DNA from: a bacterium
Lineage (GTDB): Bacteria > UBA9089 > JASEGY01
DNA: 10,645 bases
NCBI GenBank assembly: GCA_030019105.1
Contig: JASEGY010000089.1
Span: forward strand, 1-10,645
Direction of reading: 5' to 3'
Shown in pieces: positions 1 through 7,200 of this stretch (positions are counted from its first letter, which is position 1; each line of letters begins with the position of its first letter). Under the pieces are notes generated by a model. It searched no databases, had not been told where the DNA came from, and saw only the letters and a list, made by a program, of their open reading frames with translations. Both the position numbers and the translations under genes were made by a program.

Positions 1-463
1 TCCGCAATCGTAACATTCTCGCGGACAACGCAAATGTTGCGGGGTAATAGTATACTACCTCATACACACCCGACGTTTTTGACGCCTCCAATTTCACTTG
101 ACTATCCAGCTTCTGAGGGAAACGGGTGCTGACACCATAGAGTCGAAATTGGTCCTTTGGCAAAAGCTTGTTCAACGAAGGACTGATTTGTTTGCGGTAA
201 TTGACGTAGTGTCCGGTCAGTTCGTCAAGTGTCCAATCGTCAAATGGTTCCCGCATCGATTTGTAACTGAGCAGGTTGTGCCCGGCTAAATTATCGAGTC
301 CATCAGGCAGTTGGCCGGAAAATTCGCCGGCCTGCTTTTTCAGAATGACTACATCGAGTAGTTGTCGTTTCTTGGAGAGGTCTTTTTCAAGTTCAACCAC
401 GAACGGAGAATCGGTGAAAAAATCAATCAGGGCCAAGCCAAAGAGACGATGCCAGTCAATCAT
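1..463 (-). CDS. Conserved hypothetical protein, 3' end cut by window edge
   Basis: An open minus-strand frame runs from an ATG at 461-463 off the left edge with no stop, giving 154 residues. A GGAG ribosome binding site lies 8 nt before the ATG. The product begins MIDWHRLFGLALIDFF and continues with acidic and hydrophobic stretches such as VVELEKDLSKKRQLLDVVI (residues 22-40), then LPDGLDNLAGHNLLSYKS and YVNYRKQISPS. From memory this matches a conserved uncharacterised family common in cyanobacteria and other bacteria. The alternating acidic and basic pattern in the N-terminal third recalls PD-(D/E)XK-type nuclease folds, but that is only a suggestion. It is separated from the uracil-DNA glycosylase gene by 143 bp that contain its own promoter, so it is probably transcribed independently. 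Function unknown; that it is a real gene is well supported. Confidence 0.75.
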   Translation of the reverse strand, partial: MIDWHRLFGLALIDFFTDSPFVVELEKDLSKKRQLLDVVILKKQAGEFSGQLPDGLDNLAGHNLLSYKSMREPFDDWTLDELTGHYVNYRKQISPSLNKLLPKDQFRLYGVSTRFPQKLDSQVKLEASKTSGVYEVVYYYPATFALSARMLRLR

Positions 464-540
464 AGCTTTTTCTCCAGAGATAATTACTCGATAGTGTCTT
501 CCAATTACACTCGAAGAATACTTTTTCTTAACCACTTATT

Positions 541-569
541 AACATAGCATAAGAGTAATGAAAAGTCAA
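541..569 (-). promoter_or_regulatory. Sigma-70-type promoter for the left-edge gene
   Basis: Read on the minus strand, TTGACT (564-569, 5 of 6 to the -35 consensus) is followed by a 17 nt spacer and TATGTT (541-546, 4 of 6 to the -10 consensus). It sits about 80 nt upstream of the ATG at 463 and just past the end of the uracil-DNA glycosylase gene. This is a sequence match only. The remaining 464-606 spacer shows nothing else convincing. Confidence 0.55.
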
Positions 570-606
570 ACAGAATTCTTCCGGGGCCAGGGTGAAGAGT
601 CGAAAT

Positions 607-1365
607 CTATGGTGTAGGTTGATACGCCTTCTGTAAAAGCTGCAAGTCATGCCAGGCTGATCTCTTCCAGCCCGGGTTTCTTAACAGGGCCGCCGGGTGA
701 AAGGTAGGCAGAAGTTTTATCCCGTGATAATCAAAGAACCGGCCTCGCAGGTTGGTGATGCCTTCGGTGGTTTGAAGAAGTGTCTGGGTGGCAAAGTTGC
801 CCAGGGTCAGGATAAGCTTTGGCCTGATAATATCCAACTGGGCCTTTAAATAAGGATGACAGGTCTCAATCTCATCCTGATGGGGGTTCCTGTTCTGGGG
901 GGGGTGGCATTTAACCACATTAGTGATATAGACCTCCTCACGGGATAATTTTATAGCCGCCAACATTTTGGTTAAAAGTTGTCCTGCCGGACCGACAAAG
1001 GGTTCCCCTGCCCTGTCTTCATCATAACCCGGGGCCTCTCCGATGATCATAAGTCCGGCCTGCTCATTACCCTTACCAAAGACAATGTTGATTCGTCCCT
1101 GGTGGAGCCGGCATTTTTGACAGCCGGCAATTGCTTGTTTGACTTGAGCTATAGTCGGGCGGTTTCGAGGTTCGGGTTCGGGTCGCCCGTTTTCAGGCCG
1201 GCTCGATCCGCCAAACCGGTTCGATCCGCCAAGCCGGCTCGGCCTGGCGGATCGCCAAGTTTCTTCCAGCCCCAGTTCCTGTTGAAGATGTTGCCTGAAA
1301 AGCGTTATTAGTTCAGCATATTCCTGCTGCAGTTTGTGGTTTGCGGGTTGCGGGTTAGAAATAAT
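607..1365 (-). CDS. Family 4 (UDGa-type) uracil-DNA glycosylase with Fe-S cluster
   Basis: Removes uracil from DNA to start base excision repair. With the start proposed here it has 252 residues. The motif GEAPGYDEDRAGEPFVG (from residue 108) is the family 4 water-activating and uracil-binding loop, and PTFHPAALLRNP carries the C-terminal His motif (His about 223). Four cysteines fit the family's 4Fe-4S ligands: Cys82 and Cys85 (CQKC), Cys153 and Cys169. A start at the first ATG (1048-1050) would lose the first two cysteines and the segment RINIVFGKGN, so it must be wrong. No ATG, GTG or TTG lies in frame between there and the upstream stop TAG (1369-1371). ATT at 1363-1365 has AAGAGGTG 7 nt ahead and is preferred; ATT at 1360-1362 and CTG at 1330-1332 are alternatives. 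The HEPN gene ends 15 nt upstream, so translation may be coupled. Confidence 0.88.
   Translation of the reverse strand: MISNPQPANHKLQQEYAELITLFRQHLQQELGLEETWRSARPSRLGGSNRFGGSSRPENGRPEPEPRNRPTIAQVKQAIAGCQKCRLHQGRINIVFGKGNEQAGLMIIGEAPGYDEDRAGEPFVGPAGQLLTKMLAAIKLSREEVYITNVVKCHPPQNRNPHQDEIETCHPYLKAQLDIIRPKLILTLGNFATQTLLQTTEGITNLRGRFFDYHGIKLLPTFHPAALLRNPGWKRSAWHDLQLLQKAYQPTP
1201..1254. repeat. Tandem 18 bp repeats with palindrome inside the glycosylase gene
   Basis: Two 18 bp units (1201-1218 and 1219-1236) share TCGATCCGCCAA. A third, diverged unit (1237-1254) ends in the inverse, TGGCGGATCG. CGATCCGCCA (1222-1231) and TGGCGGATCG (1245-1254) form a perfect 10 bp inverted repeat. The repeat is in frame and encodes a low-complexity Ser/Gly/Arg linker between the N-terminal helix and the Fe-S part of the glycosylase. 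A related GGTTCG-type run (about 1168-1187) adds Pro-Glu residues. Confidence 0.75.
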
Positions 1366-1372
1366 TGCCTAT

Positions 1373-1380
1373 CACCTCTT
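1373..1380 (-). promoter_or_regulatory. Ribosome binding site deciding the glycosylase start
   Basis: The minus strand reads AAGAGGTG here, 7 nt before the ATT at 1365-1363, and lies directly after the HEPN stop (TGA, 1383-1381). It is the only good Shine-Dalgarno match near the N-terminus required by homology, so it supports initiation at a rare ATT codon. Confidence 0.5.
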
Positions 1381-1881
1381 TCAGACTGTTTCCTCTGCTT
1401 TTTTGGTCAAGTCTTTAATAAAGTCTTCCAGCTTTTCTAAGTCCGTCCGGATGATTCTTTCTAATACATCAATTTTCTTGTCTAACATTTGTAATCTTTC
1501 AATATCAAGCTCAAATTGGTAAACATACCTGAACACATGCCGAAAGCCCCTTAATTCATCTAACAGTTTATACACCTCAGGAGAGATAACCCTTGGTCTT
1601 ACTGTCTCTATGTCAAGCTTCATCCTTTCCAATAAGCTTTTATGCCATTGAGATTTATCAATATCATTTTCAAAAAATTTGGCTACTCGCAGGAAATAAC
1701 TCTCTATAGCTCCATAGATATTGTGCATAAGAAAACCCAGGGCATACCAATCAAATTCATCAGGCTCTATTCTATTAAATTTTTGCTTCAAAAGAATTCT
1801 CTTATCGAATAACTCCTTAAGAACTCTTTCATTCTCAGCTAATTCTGCTAAAAGAACATAAGCTTTACCGCTATCTTTCAT
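1381..1881 (-). CDS. HepT-like HEPN-domain protein (toxin of a HepT/MntA pair)
   Basis: A 166-residue, mostly helical protein. The segment ELRGFRHVFRYVYQFELD (residues 109-126) is recognisable as the active-site region of HepT-like HEPN ribonucleases, where the family motif is R-x4-H-x-Y. HepT toxins cut RNA and are silenced when the partner MntA adds AMP to the motif Tyr (established for Shewanella HepT/MntA). Here Arg114 and Tyr121 are present, but the His position is Tyr119 (codon TAT, one base from CAT), so activity is in doubt. The ATG overlaps the end of the nucleotidyltransferase gene by 11 bp, with GGGGTGAT 5 nt ahead, typical of translationally coupled pairs. The C-terminal third is a charged helix or coiled coil (about 128-160). 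Confidence 0.85.
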   Translation of the reverse strand: MKDSGKAYVLLAELAENERVLKELFDKRILLKQKFNRIEPDEFDWYALGFLMHNIYGAIESYFLRVAKFFENDIDKSQWHKSLLERMKLDIETVRPRVISPEVYKLLDELRGFRHVFRYVYQFELDIERLQMLDKKIDVLERIIRTDLEKLEDFIKDLTKKAEETV

Positions 1882-2239
1882 AAAGAATCACCCCTTTTTC
1901 TATAATCCTTTCCCGCAAAAAGCCTCCCGTCTTCTCCAAATCGAGTAAGTCTACCTTAATATCCGGCACATCCAGCATTCTTGATACAAGTATGTAATAT
2001 TTATCTTTGGAACACGTTACGGCAATATCTATATCAGAATTCAAATTAAACCTGTCTTCGTTTTCCACTATCGATCCGAATAGAATAACCTTCTTTATAC
2101 CTGGATCCGTATCTACTAATATTTTTACTACCTTTTCTATAGTTTCCCACACCTCCTGTTTTCTTTTCAGGGTTGATTTTCTTTCATCATCTACATTCTT
2201 TTGCCACCGCTTAAAACACTTATCTACATCGTTTTTCAT
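1871..2239 (-). CDS. MntA-like minimal nucleotidyltransferase (antitoxin)
   Basis: A 122-residue protein of the polymerase-beta nucleotidyltransferase fold. LFGSIVENEDRFNLNSDIDI carries the catalytic signature: Gly55-Ser56, then Asp69-x-Asp71, with a third likely acidic residue at Asp97 in VDLLDLEK. The spacing is GS-x12-DxD, slightly longer than the x9-10 usual in this family. By homology it transfers AMP to the partner HEPN protein and so acts as the antitoxin. The N-terminal 45 residues are a charged helix preceding the fold. The start is supported by AAAGGTGA 6 nt upstream. It is the first gene of the pair and overlaps the HEPN gene. The DNA of both genes looks clearly AT-richer than the RAMP operon and lepA. 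Confidence 0.87.
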   Translation of the reverse strand: MKNDVDKCFKRWQKNVDDERKSTLKRKQEVWETIEKVVKILVDTDPGIKKVILFGSIVENEDRFNLNSDIDIAVTCSKDKYYILVSRMLDVPDIKVDLLDLEKTGGFLRERIIEKGVILYER

Positions 2240-2263
2240 TTACAGTCACCTTTCTGCGAAAAT

Positions 2264-2357
2264 GGGAAATGGGAAATTAGGAAATGGGAAGTATCTTGAT
2301 TTACTTCCTATTTCCCATTTCTTACTTCCTATTTTTAAATGGCCGAAAGGATGATCA
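2264..2357 (+). repeat. Left copy of the ~94 bp inverted repeat flanking the RAMP operon
   Basis: Nearly identical to the reverse complement of 7463-7557, with about six mismatches and one 1 bp gap. The copy is itself an imperfect hairpin: the arm ending in AGGAAATGGGAAGTA (to about 2293) pairs with the arm starting TACTTCCTATTTCCCA (from about 2302). It ends with GGCCGAAAGGATGA, a diverged form of the GGCC-type repeat seen elsewhere in the window. It fills the gap between the cas6-like stop and the nucleotidyltransferase gene, and its transcript could fold as a terminator. Confidence 0.9.
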
Positions 2358-2361
2358 TCAC

Positions 2362-3339
2362 CTACGCCAGGACAAAGGTTCCACACCCAAAATGCGTATA
2401 CTTCCCCACATGCAGAATGGCCGCCAGGTTGAGATAAGGAACAAGCGCCGGCGGAATCATGGGGAAATGCTGCGAGCCGATCCAGTTCCCCGGGCAATAT
2501 GCAGATATACCATTAAGTTTGTCTATCCGCCTCAGGGGCTGCTTTGTCTGTTTCAGGACTTCCTGCCAGGGGGGCTTTACGTCCGCAAAAACGTCCTCCA
2601 TCCGGCTGGTTATCCCGCGTTGTCCCGGGACTAACTGGTGTAAGCGGGCTTCAGTGGCCTTCAGAATATCCTGTAAATTTGGCTTCTTCCGTGGAGGGTC
2701 AAAGGTAAATGGGGTCAACCAGACTATTTTTCTTAACCGCTGCGGCGGCATCATCGTCAAAGTCTCTCCCTCCGCCCACTGTGTCGGTGTCGGCCGGCAG
2801 CGGAGATCGAGACGTCCTTCCTGCACCAATGGCTCCCACTCTAATCCCCGGGCTACGTATACCGAATCTATATCAGCGTGTCCCCACAATCTGAGCTGCC
2901 GTCTCCACTCTTTATTCGTAGTACTTCCGGCCTCTTCTATCGCGGGCAAGAGCAATTCCAGGAAAAGACCGTGATCCGCATCTTCTCCCATCAATTTCAA
3001 TTCCCATAAGATGATCTCTCCCCGCCCATACATCCGCTTACCCGGATAAATATACAAAACTGCTTTAATCGGCCACGACACATCCGGTAAAGCCAAAGAC
3101 CCTGATTGTTTTTGGGCAGGTGAATCACTATCCAGGTCTTCATCTTTATACCTGTTCAGGGAAGTCAGCGCTTTACGCCATGGGCGGGCCTCGTGCGTGG
3201 GCAAACGTTGGGCAATAATTGACCCCAGCGTTAATGACAATTCCATGGAGAAATACCTTGGCAAGCGCACCAGCGAACTGTTGACCCGCCACACTAATAA
3301 ATAGCGGAGCAGCCTAATAGGAGGATTTGTAGCCCACAT
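2362..3339 (-). CDS. cas6: Cas6-like pre-crRNA endoribonuclease (RAMP)
   Basis: A 325-residue protein matching the Cas6 pattern I know from the PF10040 group. There is a first RAMP half at residues 90-160 (YGRGEIILWELKLMGEDADH followed by a helix, like the Cas6 segment around the fold's second strand). A second half begins near RLRKIVWLTPFTFDPP (201-216). The C-terminus ILHVGKYTHFGCGTFVLA (308-325) is the classic Cas6 glycine-rich loop. Cas6 enzymes cut CRISPR repeat RNA to release guide RNAs. The start at 3339 overlaps the upstream gene by 26 bp and has no strong ribosome binding site, so translational coupling is likely; Met32 is a possible later start. It is last in the three-gene operon. 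No CRISPR array is in the window, so its RNA substrate must be encoded elsewhere. Confidence 0.78.
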   Translation of the reverse strand: MWATNPPIRLLRYLLVWRVNSSLVRLPRYFSMELSLTLGSIIAQRLPTHEARPWRKALTSLNRYKDEDLDSDSPAQKQSGSLALPDVSWPIKAVLYIYPGKRMYGRGEIILWELKLMGEDADHGLFLELLLPAIEEAGSTTNKEWRRQLRLWGHADIDSVYVARGLEWEPLVQEGRLDLRCRPTPTQWAEGETLTMMPPQRLRKIVWLTPFTFDPPRKKPNLQDILKATEARLHQLVPGQRGITSRMEDVFADVKPPWQEVLKQTKQPLRRIDKLNGISAYCPGNWIGSQHFPMIPPALVPYLNLAAILHVGKYTHFGCGTFVLA

Positions 3340-4210
3340 AATTTATCAATTCATAAAAGAACATCACCCGGTTCCGCGGCCAATTCCGAATCTTCCAGGC
3401 ATCCAGCAAGTCTTTCGCCCTTTGGTTCAGGTTACCCAGAAATCGTCCCCAGTAGAACCCTTCCCCGAATTCATCATCTCTGGTCAATAGTTCATAAAGA
3501 ATCTTTTGTTCCTCGGGGTACAATACGGAACGAAATACCATGCCCATTTCCAACAGGCTCAGAAACTCGGATATTTCAAAGGTTAATAAACCCTCCCGGT
3601 CAAACTTGCGGGGCTGTAAGACGTCATAAGACCGGATATAGAACCGGACCCGCAATTTGTCCATGGGAAGATAGGTTTCATGGTGAATAGCCCGGGAGAT
3701 AATATCTCCCATCCCTATCCCATTCTGTCCTGTGGTAGGGAATATTTGAAGGTTGCCTTTTAGCTTTGCCCCATGATAGAGGACAATTTCCCGCAGCCAG
3801 GGTTGTAAATCCTTTCGCCGGATCACCACCAGAAAATGGTTGTCATCATGGACATAAGTCCCAAGAAGACGCGCCTCCTTAAAACCCGTCCCACGGCGCA
3901 ACTGTTGCGGCAGACAATTGACAAAACCCCAGGTTACCAGGGCCTCCCTGGCCGCATTTCCCAATCTGTAACCCTTCTTCCGAATAGTTTGGCAGAAGGG
4001 ACAGTACTCACTCTTCTCCGCCCGCGGGTAAATCCAGCACCGCGAGCAGGGAGTAGTCAGCCCCGTGGGAGGGGGGCCCGGATTCCCGTTATGGGCCAAT
4101 GACATCTTGAGTTTGTCGAAGTAATCAGGGTCTTCTTTTAGACACCGTAAAATCGCTAACAGCTCCGGGCCGCTGCGGCTCCGTCGTAACCAATCAAAGT
4201 TGCTCAGCAT
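3314..4210 (-). CDS. Zinc-ribbon protein of the RAMP operon, unknown family
   Basis: A 298-residue protein between the multi-RAMP and cas6-like genes, overlapping both (17 bp upstream, 26 bp downstream). The only clear motif is a Cys4 zinc ribbon: CSRC (55-58) and CPFC (70-73), separated by 11 residues and followed by basic residues (IRKKGYR), which suggests nucleic-acid or protein binding. The C-terminal half (about 165-298) is mixed strand and helix with many Phe, Tyr and Trp residues, including QIFPTTGQNGIGMGDIISRA and FYWGRFLGNLNQRAKDLLDA. I see no signal peptide, membrane segment, HD or GGDD motif. I do not recognise the family. Tight overlap implies co-production with the RAMP proteins, so it may be a complex subunit or an effector. 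The start has only a weak AAAGG upstream. Confidence 0.8.
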   Translation of the reverse strand: MLSNFDWLRRSRSGPELLAILRCLKEDPDYFDKLKMSLAHNGNPGPPPTGLTTPCSRCWIYPRAEKSEYCPFCQTIRKKGYRLGNAAREALVTWGFVNCLPQQLRRGTGFKEARLLGTYVHDDNHFLVVIRRKDLQPWLREIVLYHGAKLKGNLQIFPTTGQNGIGMGDIISRAIHHETYLPMDKLRVRFYIRSYDVLQPRKFDREGLLTFEISEFLSLLEMGMVFRSVLYPEEQKILYELLTRDDEFGEGFYWGRFLGNLNQRAKDLLDAWKIRNWPRNRVMFFYELINYVGYKSSY

Positions 4211-7200
4211 TTAACGCCTTTTGCAGTTCTGCATAGTATTTGATAACACCGGGGGCAACCCATTGGGTCACATCAAGGGGCAGATGCCCTGTCTGTTCCG
4301 CCTTACCGGCATAGCGGCCGACCCAGTCAACAAGGAAACTCTCCGGCAGGGCCTGAAAGCGCAGGCTGCCAAAGCCTAAGTAACGGCTATTACCTATCTT
4401 GTGCGCCAGCCCTTTCTCCAATACCAGAGACCAGATCAATCGCTGCAGCTCCTCCTCTTCCAGGTTCCAGAACCGCAGCGTAAAACGACACTGAGAACCG
4501 GGCAGGATAGCCCGCACGTAACTCGCCTGCGGTGTATCAGGATCAAAGGCCTCCATTTGCTGCACAATGGGCGCTAAAGGGGCATGGGGAAAAACCCGCC
4601 AGTTCTGGCCAATCAACCGGACGGTGACCGTCTGACCAGGCGTTTTTTCCCAGGCATTATTTCTATATTGCCAGTTTCCGTAGGGATAAGGCAACTTGAA
4701 CCAGGCCAGAGCCGGCGCATCAAACACAGCAAAACTACACGAGACACGCCCCATGATCGCCTGGTTTGGCCCGTCTCCTACCCAGCCGAACAAGCTGTCG
4801 GCTGGATTCAGCCGGCTGATATCCGGGCCGGGCAGCATGGAATCACTGGCAATCGCGTACAGGTGGTAAAGCATACCCTTGAGGCTCTTGCTGGGCAGGG
4901 CATACCTGCGATCATCGCCGCGTCGCGCTGCTTCGGGTGGGGCTATTGAGAAAAAATCCCAGCCATTGACCGGTTGACCATCTATGACCGCAGTGTAGGA
5001 TGGCTCACCACTTTCCCGGATGTTAACAGGAGTCAATACTTCACCTCTGAGGGCCAGTGTGCCGCAATACCCGCCAAAGGCCCGGTGGGAGATAAAGCCC
5101 GACCTGGCCCTGGGCGGTGTGTTAGTCTTTACCGGGCCTTCAGTATCGAGGGGAAGAGCAGGTTGCAATGCCTTTGCGGCTGCCTCGCCTTCAAGTTTCA
5201 ATCTCTGCCAAAAGCCGGCCCGGGTAAGTGTTTGGCCCTCAAACAACTCCTGGCTGACGCCTTCCGGGTCGGTCGTAAGCCAGCACAGGTCCTTCACTGT
5301 GGCCGGCACCCAACCAAACCCGCTTGTCTTTTCGCCTCCTATCGGAATGTCACCTTGTTGAAAATCCCGGATCAAGTGCTTAAGTAAGAGGACTGCCTCT
5401 AAATCGTATTCGGTGATATCCTGCAAATCCAGGCGTATATTAAATGAGAGTTGTTCTCCATAGGCATACAGATAGTCTGCCTTGGCTGTTTCTACAGGTT
5501 GACCGGTCCTGGCATTCATGCGAACCCCATCCATTGAACACCATGTGTGCTCCGGATTGTGGGGATCCGTGAGGTAAGCATCTGAGAAGAAAATTTTTCC
5601 AATGCGCCTCTGCGCGCCGAAAAGACAGGTTAACATCTGCTCTGTACGTTCAGATTCGCCCCACAACGTCTTCAATATCTGTGAGGCCCGTTTCCGGAAA
5701 GCGCCTTTAATCGTACTGCCGGGAATATATGCCTCCCAACTCCCTTCACTTTGTGAAGAGGGAGCCCAGGACATCATCCGCATGAAGACGGTGTCATAGG
5801 GTTTGCCATAACGGCGCGAAATTTTAGCGTTTAACGGTCCGCCAGCCCGAAAATCAGTGTGGTCGGGCTGGGCCAGTTCCTGCCGCGTTCGGTTACGATA
5901 ACCTTCCAGGAAATCGATAAAGTTCCGGTCATTGGTAATACTTTTATTCAAATTCCAGGCATGGAGCATGTGATGATATTGCACCCGGTAATGGGCGTCC
6001 AGGAAGTTACGCCATTCTGTAATCGATACACCCTCAGGCGACTGCTCCCGATTGCCCCACCGGGACTCGGAAATCTTGCCGTCACGCAGCATTTCTTTGA
6101 TTTTGATGTGCTCCTTGCGGCTGTTAATTTCTACATCCACCCAGGAATCACTTTCCAGTAGTCTGATTTGCCGGTCTACCTGGTGGGTTAATTGTGATAA
6201 CACATTTTGACATGCCTGGCTTAACGTAGCCGTTAAGGCCGGCTCATCTTCTATTTGCGAAGACAGTTGGCCGGCTAAAGCAGCATCCAGTCCCAGGGCA
6301 TCCGCTGCTTCTTGCCACGTCTCCTGGTTTAACTCGTGGACGGTCCGGGTTTCGGATTGCATAGCTTCCAGAACACGGTTGGCCATGTTGGCTTTGCTGC
6401 CGAGGACGTCGGTAATAGCAGTTTTAGCGGAGTCTTTACTGGGGAAGGGGGTGTCGGACAGCGGTTGGAGGCTGTTGATAATTTGCTTTGAGAGGCCATA
6501 TTTTCCTTTGCCGAGTTTGGCCAGAGCGGCTGAGGGTAATGTCCACATTTCGGCTTCTTTGACGGATTGATCTCGCAACCAGATAGCAATAACTTGAGGC
6601 AGATACTGACTTACCTTTTGGAGCCAATCGCCCGGGCTGAGAATAGGGCCGCCAAAGCTCATCTTCAATCGTTCGCGGACAGGCTCCGGGATATCCCGCA
6701 TGCCTTCCAGGAGTATGCGGCCCTCAACAGCAGCAAAGGCAGGTGTTGAGGGATCAACTTTGCCCCAGTTCCAACCGACCAGGACAGGGTTCGCGGCGTT
6801 AAAGGTCAAGGAGACAGCTAAGTGATTGGCCCGGGCCTGGACTTCAGGCAGCGCAGTCCCGGGCGAAAAGGGGATATCCATTTCGAGTCGGCAGCGGCCT
6901 AACCCCTTGCTTTTGCCTGCCCCGAACCAGAAGCGGCCTTCTTTTAACTCCTGGAGCATATAGAACAGCTTGTCCCTGTTATCACCCCGGCTCAGGATGT
7001 CGTCATTAACATATAAGTTGAACTTGAATACCGAATTGCGAAATAAAGTCTCCATCTTGTAATTGGCGTTGGCTTCCGCGGCCCATCGGTCCTCGTCCAA
7101 CTTAATACCCATGCGCAGGTCGAAGAAACGATCCGGCGGATAAGCGCCTTCCTGTAGGTGACATCCGGCCTCGGTAATTAGATTGTGTGGGATCTGGCTC

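Noticed and set aside
570..606. Terminator after the glycosylase gene (TCTTC/GAAGA)
   Set aside because: The stem is only 5 bp with a long GC-rich loop and no following T-run on the minus strand.
607..1050. Glycosylase starting at the first ATG (147 residues)
   Set aside because: It would remove two of the four Fe-S cysteines and the conserved segment before GEAPG, although the frame stays open and conserved upstream.
3314..4210. A highly diverged Cas10 or Cas10-like large subunit
   Set aside because: It has a zinc ribbon, as Cas10 does, but there is no GGDD or HD motif and at 298 residues it is far too short.
4584..5387. Plus-strand open frames of 110-140 residues opposite the multi-RAMP gene
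   Set aside because: They are antisense shadows of a gene with clear domain motifs and have no ribosome binding sites or recognisable products.
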